DNA from: Ignelater luminosus
Lineage: Eukaryota; Arthropoda; Insecta; Coleoptera; Elateridae
DNA: 64,000 nucleotides
Direction of reading: 5' to 3'
Assembly: GCA_011009095.1 (NCBI GenBank)
Contig: VTPC01007205.1
Span: 55,213 to 119,212, forward strand
Shown here: piece by piece, positions 1-12,800 of the stretch
How the letters are laid out: every line of letters starts with the position of its first letter
Position numbering within the stretch: position 1 is the stretch's first letter
Notes under the pieces: model-generated
What the model saw: the letters and a program-made list of their open reading frames with translations, nothing else
What the model was told of the DNA's origin: nothing
The model's database searches: none
Program-made: the position numbers and the translations under genes

Positions 1-829
1 TGTCAACTACTTAATGATACAAAAGGTTAATAATCTAATATTTTAAACGTTCCCGCTGCTATACTAAACGATTTCTGATTGGTTACACAAATTTTACCGG
101 TAGATGTCCGCAATGGGCACCCAGTGTGTTTGTAAACTGGGTTTTTCTAAAATTTCCCAAAAATATTAAAATCTGTTACGAGATTTCACTGAAACCATTT
201 AATTTTAGTGTATGTGTACCCAATTTTGTGGTAATACTTCATTATTTTTAAAGACTGTGTCAACCTTTTCCTAGTGGAAATAGGGGTTAGGTTTTACCCT
301 TGCGGCCGTATGCTCGTTTGTAGGATTATGATTAGCTATGTGTTCATTCAAAATAAACGTGCAACATGTAAAAAGACTGTTTTATGCACTTTTCTATAAA
401 TTAAGGTAGGTTTAAGAAATACGCACAATTCTACGTTGAAATCCACAAAATTTGATCAGAAAGAGGGTTGTTATTGTAAATGTCATTTTCAAAATTTTAC
501 TTGTCATTTTGGTTAAATCTTGTTTGAATGCAACTGGTCTTAAGATTGTAATGCATTAATTATAAAATAAATAAAATATACACCTGATCACAATGTTTGT
601 TCCACTTTTTAATTAATTAAAAATCAGTAGCATGTTGAGTTGTCATTGGTACATTTTTACTATAAATTGCAATTTTCAATTTTTCTGTAATTTTTGTGGA
701 TTTCTTCATTTGATGTTGACTGTAAACAATAATTTTGAAATTTCAGTAATGGTACAAGGAATCAACATTAAACCGTATATGTGAAGCAATATGTGGTCGA
801 CTGAATGTTGAAATTTAGATACGCTAACG
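1..829. other. SPT20 upstream region
   Basis: No coding exon was found in this AT-rich stretch. It precedes the SPT20 start codon at 830 and should hold the promoter and 5' UTR. A single ATTGG (inverted CCAAT) lies near 77. I cannot place the transcription start. No convincing transposon ends were seen. Confidence 0.4.
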
Positions 830-3800
830 ATGCAAAGCCTGGAGGCGGCATGTGAGGAGGGTGAAGTAAGTTTTAAGTCTTATATTAGAGAATAAATGTT
901 AATATATCTATGCTATACTGATTCTGATACTATATAAATGTTTATTTTAGCGTACATTTAAGAAAGCAAAGATTAGTCGTTCCTCCTTGCCTGCGCCCCG
1001 CCCCCAGGAATCTGAACAAACTGAAATAACTCCTAAGGCTCCTTTCTGTATACATACAAAGTTGAGGGAGTTACACCAACAAGAATGTGCTAAAGATCCT
1101 AATCAAAATTCTACTGTAAGTGGAATGTTTACTTTTAATATAACGTATCTTACTATTCTGTTTTGTAGGGTTTAAAGAGGAATTCGCATCTGTTGGAAAA
1201 ACTGATAGTTCAGGAAAGACTGAATACTGTAATTCTAAATCTTTACCCTGGAAATAAAGGTTATTCCTTGGCTTTTCGTTCATATCCTCGCACTGACACT
1301 AATTCGGATTCTTTACCGGTTTTTGACGATACTGCCAATATGCTTGAAACAAGACAGTGGCCTTATGAAGAAGAGGAGCTACTCAGGTGTATTGATAATG
1401 AGGAGTTGCCGGCATTTTTTGTTGACGTATTGGAAGCTCAATTTAGCTTCTTGTTTTATAGCGGTTGTATTATTGCGGAAGTTAGAGATTATAGACAGTC
1501 ATATCCTCACTTTAAATGTGATATTCATCATGTTCTACTTAAACCTACCTTTCAGGTAAAACTGTAATTTTTATTTTAGAATCGTTATTTAACACAGTTA
1601 TGTATTTTAAAGAGTGTCCTGACCGATATCAACACTATAATAGAAGATAAAGTAGATTGGGGTGTAGAGGAGAAACAGCAATTAGAAAGTCAAATACTCA
1701 TAGCAAATAATCCAACACTGTGTTTGGATCCTGATCCTTCAGTTTGTGAAATACAAAGTAAACTAAACCACACCCGCCAACTTCTAAACACCCATCGACT
1801 GAGACGGACTGCTCGTAAATTCTCTCAGGTTACAGTAAATCGCAAAAGGAAACTTGATCAATTCACGCATAGGCCTGGTTTGGAATTGTATGACTATATA
1901 ACAAGATTACGAAGTAAACCAAAGACTGGCATTACCCTGGGTTCTGTTAGTTCAAAGATTGCCAAAAAAGTTCATGATGAAATCAAACCTATTCCTGTAC
2001 CTAATTTAGATGTTCCGATGTTAAATCCGCCATCTCAAGATGTTACAATTAAGGAATTCAAAGCGTATGAACGCCCTAAGGAGACGAGCGACTGTCTGCC
2101 TCAGTCAGTTGAAGAATATGTCTTGGAAACAGACATGCCTTCAAAGGAGAAAGGAAAGCCTAGAAAATATTTTATCAAATTATCAATTTTACAAAGGCCT
2201 TGCAATTCTGAATATTTGGGTGAATTATATTTAGATCGAGACTATCAGGAAGGGGAATATAAAGGAGTTGCCTGTCGATTTCCTTTAGGAACAAGAGTGC
2301 ATGCCAATAAGTATATTTCGCAATTCTCGGATATATTTACAGAAGGAGGGAGGAAATGTGTCAAACTTAAATATGGATTACCTAAAGGTTACAAGGAAAA
2401 GATTGTATTAGCTCAGGCACAAGCACAGGTAATTAAAAAAAATGTAGAAAAGAAAAATGTTATTTAGAGTACGGCTTGATCTTCAATTATTTTATAAATA
2501 TAACATTTAAGATTGGCATTATTGCAAACTAGAAAATTTTTATGACCAAAATGTTAATACAGCAAAAAATATGAAATTCTTTTAAAAGTTTATTACTGAA
2601 AAATGTGGAATTTTTGAACTTCAGTTTGAATCATGAATTGGGATCATTTTAGATATATTTTATGATTGGTTTTTTTTGTTACGTTGGCAATAATATTTAC
2701 TTTCAAATTTATCGAGTTTGACAACTGAAACAGTAAGCTCATGAAGACAATGAACTAAGCTTCAAGACTACTTTGACATCATTTTCGCAACCATGCCTAC
2801 CAACAAAATCATAATTATTTAGATGAAAACAAATGATATCTTTTTGTTTGTAAACGTCAGTTAATGTATGGTGTTAAGTTACAAAATTAGCAAAATGTAA
2901 CATAATACATTCCATGATGGGTAAGACTAGAGTCCCTAGTATAACAAATATTGTATCTAAGGACTCTAAATGAGTCAATCTGATATCTTTCTGGTTTTCG
3001 AAGTTTACTATAATAAACTTACTATTTTCAAATGGAAAGACATCCTCTCCAAGCAGACATTTGAGAACAGCGAAGTTCAATTGCTTTCTAATTGCATGAC
3101 ATCTTTCTTTATCTGTATTTTTGTAGGTGTAAACTTTGATTAATTTATACAGGGTGTCCCAATGGTCTGTGGTCAAGATTATTTGTAGGAATATCAAAAA
3201 TTGTCACTAGGAAAGTTATGTGGTACAAGGTGTCCCATAAAAGAGTGACACATAAAACCTAAGTTATTCTAAGTAGAATACCCTGTATATCTCATTATTT
3301 TCTTATTCCTTGTCCAATGTTGATTACAGTAATATAACTGTATCGTGCCTAAACCAAACAGTTTTTATGTTATTCAATTTTTTCTTGTAAAACATTGTGA
3401 AATACAACAAACCACCTTGGTACGAAAAGTACTGCTAAAATTCACAGAAAAAGTTGAACAAAACACACATTATGTTATGTAAATTGCTTTATTGCTTCTC
3501 AGAATATTCACCTTTAACATCTATACGCTTTTGCATTCGATGAAACCAATCTTCAAAACATTTTCTCCACTCTTAACAAGGTGCCTCCGAAACAAGTGAT
3601 TTAAATTCAAGTGATGAAAAACGCTCACCATGCATTTTATTTTTGATTTTTGGAAATAAGAAGTCATTGGGTGATGAATCAGGCAAATATAGGTAATGAG
3701 TCATTAATGTGATGTTTTCACTGATCAAAAAGTCTACTGTTCATTGTGTTGTGTGCACACTTGCATTGTCATGATGAAGAATGATTTGCCGGTTTAACTT

Positions 3801-6800
3801 GTGAAGGATCCAACGACTGCAAAGCTTGCTTACATTCAAATGATCATGCAAAATCAGATGTATTTGTTTTGCTGCAATGCCTAAGGACACCTCTATCTCA
3901 CTGTATGTCATATGCTGATCTGCTTTAATTATTTCACACAGCATTGATGTTTTTCGTGACAACAGAGGTGCATGGACAACCTTCGCAAACATCGTCATCA
4001 AACGTTGTAACCATTTGTAAACCATAGTTTTGGATGGTGCTTCATCCCCAAATAACAAACTAAGTTTTTCCACACATTGTTGTGGTGTTAACCCGTATGG
4101 AGAATTATAAAAAATCATCACTCCAAAATCACGATTCAATATTTCCATTTTTTTCACAAAATTACTTTGTTAAATTCTATTCAAACGAAACTGCTCGGTT
4201 TGAATTCAAACTGTTAACTGTATTATTGGTAACATGTCAAAGTTTATGAATGTGACAATTGCAGAACGACTGTTGAATAATGCCCCATGACTTGTTTTAC
4301 AATGGTTCGACAGGTCTCGACATTCTTTACCTGTGTATTCCTTATATGCACATATCCCTTAGTTAATGTTGCACCACTGATGCAATTACATCAGCAGCTC
4401 TTAACATGATGCATCAACTATTTTCTCCCACTGTTTGATAATAATCATTACATGCTTCGCCTCTGATAAGGATATCAAACACATGACTACATAGAACAGT
4501 GGACACCTTAGAGTAACAAGCATGCAGAAAATTTCAACTATTGGGATCTCGGAAATTGTAAGAGATACGAAGTCGGTTAAATTAGAAAAATTTTGGCTAT
4601 TTTGGAGATCAGTTTACTTATGCTTTTGTTTTTTCAAAAAAGTTCACGGCTTACTAGATATTTGCTAAAAACGAAATTATTTTATTTTTTTTAAAGTGAA
4701 ATATCTCAGGAACGAGCAAAGATAGAAAAGAACAGCAAAGAGGATGTTTTAGAGAATTTACTCCGAAACAGAAAAAAATTATTTTCGCAATTGTCTTTTG
4801 TTTTATTTCGGCAGTGAAATTTTCTAATGGAACGCCTACTTGATTTCCATATTACTGAATTGCACGCCTTAAATGCTTTTCGGTGATACATGTTTTGACA
4901 TAGCTATTCTTTTGTTTTACCGAATTATGAAGTGAAAATCATTTTTCATCATTGTGTGTCATGACATCTAACACACAAAGTCGTGGAGTTTTATCAAAGA
5001 AATTCATTTGTTATGCAAAAATTGCTAAAATAAAATAAATACCCTTTTATGGGGCATTAGATGCTTAGTTGATGCTATCTGTGAATGCTCAGCGTCTTTT
5101 GTTTTGTTTTAGCAATCGTTACATAACAAATGTAATTTATCTAACAAAAACCAATGATTTTAAAATGTTTAAAGCCATGGCACACTAAGTGGGAAATCCT
5201 TTTTATTTAAAAAAAAATAAGATAATTTCGTTTTTAGCAAATATCTAGTAAGCCATGAACTTTTTTGGAAAAACAAAAGCATAAGTAAACTGATCTCCAA
5301 AATAACCAAAACTTTTCTAATTTAACCGACTTTGTATCTCTTACAATTTCTGAGATCCCAATAGTGAGCATCGAAATTGGGACACACTGTAAGTTCTGAA
5401 AGCTGAGGAAACAGCAAATTCAGATATGTTAAGACTTTACCATTTAGAAAAAATTATCTTTTTTGTTATAACTTGAAACCAAAATTTAGAGTGGTTACAG
5501 CAAACCATACAGAAAGTTCTCGAACAAGTTTTTTCTATTGTTTCAAATAACGAAGGCAAAATTTGTAAAAAATCAATTTTCGTTTATAACTCAACAAGAA
5601 AAATAGACATGTAAATTCTGCTTACAGTAATGAACTCGGCAGAAAAAAGTAGGTCCAGAACATACATGCAGTTTTTTTCTCGCTCTTCTAGTTTCTGAGA
5701 TACCCTTTAATTTGGGCCACCTACACAGAATGTCTTGGGTATATTTGATATAAAAGGAGTAAATTACATTCTGCTTTTGTAATCATCCTGTATAAATAAC
5801 ATGACCATTTTTTTCCTCAAAACGGGACATTACTAATTTTTAGGTAATAGTGTGTGTATTGAAGAAAACGCATATTTCTTCATAGAAAAGAAAAGGCAAG
5901 AACACATGAAAATAAATAATTTATATTGCCTTATATTCTGAAGAACAAATTTGTTTAATTTTATTTGTTGTTGAGTTCAAATAAAAGTGAAATTCTTGGC
6001 AGGATTTCTTACAATTTATTTTAGTAATTAACATTGCTTTAAGAACTGCGACTTGCAACTGTTTTTTTGCTCGTCCACAACTTATTCACAAGAGAAAAGA
6101 CCCTTTTAATGGGTACACTAGTGCTTGGCAGACATAAAATATATTTCAATAATTATTCGAAAGTTCGTATAATTCAAATTATTGGTGTGAAAGTGTTTGA
6201 ACAATTCCATCCCAGTGTTCCATTCTGTCATCTTTTGCAGTGTAATGTAGTTAGAAATAAATGAATACTCATCAAATACTTCTGTATCTTGGTTACAACT
6301 AATAAATCCTTTTTCAATCGATACATCCATTGCACTTCAAATTTCTTCCCACGTAGGTATTTTGGTGAAATTTGCCCATTCATATATTGGTAATTCTTCA
6401 CAGAACAAAGTCCACTGCTCCAAATATTGTTTGCTTTTTTTATAGAACTCAGCAGCTGTAGTTTTCATATATTCTTTGTCAACACCACTGCAACCATCTT
6501 TTTATTTTTCGTGCCTCTTTCGAATTGTTATAGTGGGTTGCTCTCTTTCAGAAAACAGGACATTTCTGTGTCCCAAAGCTGTGCTTGGGAACAACGGGAT
6601 CAGCAACCTAAAAACGGGATGGTTCTGTTCAAAACAGGACGTATGATCACGTTATGTATAAACACAGTAACCACCTCTACAAATTTAGTTTTACCTAATT
6701 AAAATTGTGAATTTATGAACTCCCTTAATTATACCAGGGCCAGTTGAGAATGAGCTTGTGCGTGTTACATATATAAATTTTTCACATATTTAAGATTTAA

Positions 6801-9800
6801 TAAAGATTACTTTTCTATATTTATAAAAGCAGTTTTTGTTTTCATTTTTTAATAGCATTATATAAATTACTAGATGAGGCCCGGGGCGGACCTACCCTTT
6901 CCCTTCCAGGAATGCCACTGTAAATATGTACGAATGACAATGATGTTTATACTTAATAATTGAAACCTGATACTTTCACATCAGTGAGCTAATTAAAAGG
7001 CAGTTAGACACCATCTGATGTAGTATGAAAAAGAAGTCCTTTCCATATCAGTACGAAAATCATCTCGGTGCGGTGCAGTATTGATTAGATTAGATTAGAT
7101 AAAATTTAATCTAATCGCATTTTTTTTTCAATAAAAAAGTGACTGAGTTTCAAATTTGTTTAATAATCGTGTTAGCTTTGTTTGTGGGTACAGTTCAAAC
7201 ATGGCAATCTGATTTTCGAGTAATTTTTTTCTTAAATATAATATCGATATTTACGTATCCCTATGGTTACACACTCGAGTTTCCAAATAGACAGATACAG
7301 ATACACAGAGGGCAATTGATGAATATTATATTTGATTGTAATTGTTGATTCTTTCTATACTAATTTGTGGAAAATTACATGAATTCGCTTTTAAAAAATT
7401 TGAGTTCTACTTTTTAAATGTTATTATCAGTGGCAGCCCATGGCCTAACATCAGGGTAGGCTGGGACCCGTGTAATTCGTTTAAATTTTCAGAACTGTCA
7501 AATATAAAGAAATTAGCCAATCAGGTGGTCCTGACCTATTCTGAAGTAGATCACGAGCCACCACTGGTTATTATTAGAATAATGATGAAAAGAAATGAAA
7601 AACACAACACAAACTTATACAAACGAGCAACACAGAATAACTTGAAGGTTTATGTTAGGTTAGGTTACAAACAAGAATAAAATACCAGCAATACTATCAG
7701 CATTCTGACTTTTGAGTGGCTACAGCTGCTATGGTCCATGATGTCAGCTACCATCAAAAATTTAAACTTGATTAATTTATTTTTCTGTTTTTTCATGGTT
7801 TAAAAAAATTGAAAAAATAAAAAACTAATTTAAACTCTATAATGAACTCTTACATGCACGTAAAATTAAAAATTGTGAAATGAGCCCATTGAGATTCACA
7901 TAATGCTATATTGTTGCAATCAGCAATAAATATGAAATAAAAAGATATTAAAATATACAGGATGTCCCTTGCCCTATTAAAAAAAATTGAATAAAATTCT
8001 TTTTCATTTCTTTCTTCTCTCTTCTTCTTTCTTCCCATAAAACAAATTGTGTAATTAAAATTTTAATGACCATTTCTAAAGATTAGAGATTGAGGTTTCC
8101 AAAACCAAATGTTTTGCTAGTATATAGGGTGTTCCACAACTCGACTGCCATAGGTTAAAGGTGTGTTACTTAGGTAATTTCAAATCGAAAATACCTAATA
8201 CATACACTAGCGACGGAAATTATGGATACACTAGAAAATAATAACGAATTCTGCCATTCTTATATAAAATAATGTGATATTTCAACTTACTAACTTTAAT
8301 TTTAAAAAAATATATTAAGCTGAACATTTTATATAACAAAAAATAACATAATTTAACTTAAATTCTAGATTTTTCGAAATATCCTCCTTTAGCATTTATA
8401 ACTGCCTAGCATATCCTCAGCATTCTGCTTGTTAATTTTTCCAGTGTTTCTGCTGGAATTGATTCCCAAACAACTTTTAAATTTTCCCACAGCTGATTTA
8501 TGTTAGCTGCTTTTGTTTTTCTGACTCGCCGGTCAAGTTCGTCCCATAACAACTCAATTGGGTTGCAATCGGGCGATTGTGGGGGCCAAATCATGTTTAT
8601 TAAGGTTTTACTTCGTTGTTTACTATCTAAGTAATTCCTGCATAGTTTTGAGGTATGTTTCGGGTCATTATCCTGTTGCATAACGAAGCTTTTCCCTATC
8701 AACTTGGTTCCACAAGGTACAGCATGCTTGCTTAGAACCTGATAATATTGTTCTTTTCTCATTATACCTTCAATTCTTACTAAGACACCAACTTTATTTG
8801 CACCGAAACATCCCCAAACCATCACAGAATTACCACCATGTTTAACAGTGGGAGTTACGCACTGATCTAACAAGTGTTCCCGGATCTTTCTGCGGACATA
8901 AACTCTTCTTTTTGTCGAGAAAAGCTCGAACTTGGATTTATCCGTGAATAAAACCTTCTTCTAGTCTTCTACGCTCCAAGACACATGTGCTTTTGCCCAT
9001 CTTAGCCATTTTTGTTTATTTACTGACCTCAGCAACGGTTTCTTTGCGGAACTAAATCCATGAAGACCAGCTTCCCTCAGACGCGATTTTACAGTTGTAA
9101 TCCCTACAGGTTTTTCACGACATTCGTTGAGTTCTTCGCAAATCTCTCGAGCTGTTAATCTTTTATTTCGCTTAGAAGTAATAGTAATAAATTTGTCTTC
9201 TCGCTCACTTGTGCATCTTTTACGTCCCCTGCCTTTAAGATTGTAGTGACTCTGCGTTTTTGCATATCGCTCAAGTGTTACTTGTATAGCACGCAGTGAT
9301 ACCCCAACTTTTTCTGCTATTTTTCTTAATGAATATCCCTCTTCCCTTAAAACTGTCATTTTTACACGCTTTTCTAAAGAAATTTCTTTTCTTGGAGCCA
9401 TTTTTGAACTTAAATTTAATGTTCTTTTAGGATCTACTTTCACTTGCAACAAAAATGGTATTTTGAAAAATTACCAAAAACAAAAATCATGAAAATTATT
9501 ATAAAACGTCGAAATGACACCAGCCAACTTTATAAGGGTATATAATAACATTTAAAACATAATAAACAACTCGAGGACTTGAAGTGATAAAAGTGTGTTA
9601 TAAATGTTCAATAGATGACGAGCAGAGAAATATACAGATATGCCTAAAATATGTTTTTTGCACGACTGCTTGTAATAAATAACTATTAATGTACCTTATT
9701 GAATAAATAATATGAATATTTAGTAAAACTATTTCGTTATCTTAAGATACCCACACCTATTTTCAAAAATTGAAAGTGTATCCATAATTTCCGTCGCTAG

Positions 9801-12800
9801 TGTATATGTCTAAAACTCACCAGTAAAGGAGTTATAGGCGATAGCATTTTCCATAAAGAAATGGTTTGGTTAATTATTATGCATTGTTATAGTTACAATT
9901 AAGGTGGAATAGTTTTGTCACATTATCATTACAATTCATTCTCGTTTGAGGTTTATCTTGCATTATTTTTGCCACATTAACTTTTATTAATAGCTAGCGA
10001 CATTCATTTTATTTATGAATACTGTGACGGAAATGGAAGAGCGACAGTGGAACAATTAATGTTAATAACTTTGTGTTAAACATATTTTTTATTAATAAAA
10101 CACAATGTTATGTTAAATTTTTTTAAATTTAATATTGCCCATCCGTCACAGTATCCACAAATAAAGTGAATGTCGGCATATTCATAATTTGAAAATGTAG
10201 CCATTAGCGAACGTTAAAATAGCAAAAATAATGCAAGATAAACGTCAGACAAGAATCAATTGTAATGACAATGTGACAAAACTATTCACCAGCCTACTTC
10301 CTGCATTAATTTTAAACAATAACAATGCATAATAATTAACCGAACCATTTCTTTATGGAAAATGCTATCGCCTATAACTCCTTTACTATTGAGTTTTGGA
10401 CATATATGTATTAGGTAGTTTCAATTTGAAATTACCCACGGAACACACCTTTAAGCTATGGCAGTCGAGTCACGGGACACTCTTTATAATTATATTTGGC
10501 AATGTTTTTTACAAGAAAAATTGAATAACATTGTTTGGTTTAGGCTTCTTCATAAAGCTGCATCGTTGTAATTAGGATTAAATAAGGAATAAGAGAATAA
10601 CGAAATATACAAAGTGTTCCATTTAAGAAAACCTCTATGTGCTATGCTTTTATAAAACATCTTGTGTGGATGAGAATAATAATAATAATAATTTATTTGT
10701 TCTAAAATACAGTGTTCCAAGAACCTCAAAGAGAGAGAAAAATAATGCAGTTTGTAAAATAAATACACTAATAATATTAACAGAGAAATAAAAAAGAAAA
10801 CAGAAAAGAATATGACTGGTAGAGAGCTGGTACGTCGATTCTTGTTTTGTGATAGTAGTAATTGGTGTAGATGCCATTTAAACTTTTTGATAGTTAGATC
10901 TTCTTGAGTTTCCAACATGCTGTTATAGGCTTTTGCAACACTATATGTTGTGTTACAAGTTTATGTTATGTACACTGCTCCAAAAAAGAGAATGGACAGA
11001 GCTTTAACAAGTTCTAAGGTATTTACAGTTGTGTAGGCAACCCATTTTACACATCGTCTTTACTTTCATGCCAAGGCAGGCTCTCTGCAGGGCGCCTGTT
11101 GCAATTAGTTCTGCATCATTGAATCCTTACGTAAGTGGTCCCTGGGATTATGATATTTTCGGTTTTTAAATAAAATGTAGACGTAAAATCTAAACATCCT
11201 TTTCAATCTATAAATTATCTTGGTATTTCTATAGATACATTTTTTTTGTAATTACATTTAAAGAAATATATTTTATAAACAAGATTTTTCTTATAATAAT
11301 TTCACAAAGTATAATAAAAAGGAATTACGTTTATATACATATATGTATTTATTTGCTTTTAATTTATTCCATAGAAAGTATTAGAGAATCTTTCTTACAA
11401 ACTTTGTGTGCAATTTGCCCTATTGTAGGTATAGGTTATCCCACAAATTAATTTATTGTACAGTTCTTACAGTTGGCGTTCTTTTATAAGACAATATTTA
11501 GGCTTTGCCGATGAATTAACATTGGAACCGCACACCAAAAAAGTTAGCAATCCTTTTAAATATGCTTTTTAAGATGCATGTTGTAAATAAATTGTTTACA
11601 CCTTTACTTCTCGGAAAGACTACCGTCTGACTCTTTTCAGCAAGTATTTGATTTTGTACGACAGTTAAATAATAAACATACTATTCAATTTTTTAAGATT
11701 TTTTATTTACTATTACACATCATTACAGCACAATAGCTTGAATAATGTTCTATTTGATGCCATTTGTGGAGAAATTTAATAATAAATAAAAAGCATATAA
11801 AACATATTTTGTTAACACACTTTTCGATGATTAAATAAAATAACCTGAGAAGAGAAACGGGTATTTCCTTAAGAAGTTTTATTTGTTTACATTTGTAACT
11901 TACTTAACCCATTAGTGCTCTCTTTTTTTTTTTAGAAATCAATTTTTTTTTCTCAGCTTATGGCATTTTTATGGACCTATATCACTGCAAAAATTGTTTA
12001 AAAAATTCTAAGTTGATTGGAATGTGAATTGGAGGCTGGGTCGTTAACGACCCACTGAGCACATAAATAGTAAAATTAGTACTGAGGGATATAAGAAGCC
12101 TGTAAGGTAATATACAAATTAAACATACTTTAAATTATTTTATTAGAAGAAAATACACAAAAATAATATTATTTAATACCTAATTGTTCGGATGGAATGC
12201 GGAAAAACATTTATCATGCAATGGTACTTGACATGTAGAACAAGCCTTCACCGTTTTGTTTTTACAGACAGCACATCTTCTTCTCAGTTGGTTTGTGAGT
12301 ATAATATGCTTGGTATTTCTTCTCGCATACTGATTAAACAGTAAGGTAACTATACTATTATCTTTCCACCTAACAGCAAGTATATTGTTTGCCTTGTCTA
12401 TTTTGTGATTGTATGACCCCCTTTCTGTCTTTTTATAATATTGGTTATTTGGCAAATTGCAGTTACCTGTTCTATTGACCCTTACCGTGCCGGTTCCACC
12501 TATCCTTCTTTCTCCCAGTGTAGTTAGAAGTTTCATAGATGTAAAAAAGTTGTCGAAAAACAATGAAAATTTTAGATTTTCGAAATGCGTTTGTAAGACA
12601 TCCGCAAAGTTGTAAACAACAGATTCCCCTAATCTGCAGTCTTGTTTGTCGTTACCTCGTCTACCTTGGTATAAGTTAAACTGCAAACAATAGCCCAACC
12701 AAGTAGCCATTACCCATGACTTGAATCCAAACTGTATTGGTTTATCACGGATGAACTGTTTACACCCATGCCGACCAAAATAGGGAATCATGGATTCATC

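Larger units (their letters stand above)
8125..10486. repeat. Palindromic CAGGGTG-class element, split by a Tc1 insertion
   Basis: The left end tatagggtgttcc...ctcgactgccat (8125-8204) is mirrored by the right end atggcagtcgagt...gacactcttta (10405-10486). The arms continue inward: 9805-9960 pairs with 10205-10400 (for example aaaggagttataggcgatag). Without the nested Tc1 element (8205-9802) it is a nearly complete palindrome of about 0.76 kb centred near 10080. The interior has no gene. Confidence 0.8.

Noticed and set aside
2874-3197. 107-aa minus-strand open frame
   Set aside because: No recognisable motif, and it overlaps dispersed repeat sequence with CAGGGTG ends. Probably chance.
10550-10918. 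Overlapping minus-strand open frames with membrane-like composition
   Set aside because: Composition follows the local A/T tracts and an (aat)n microsatellite. No start context or domain.
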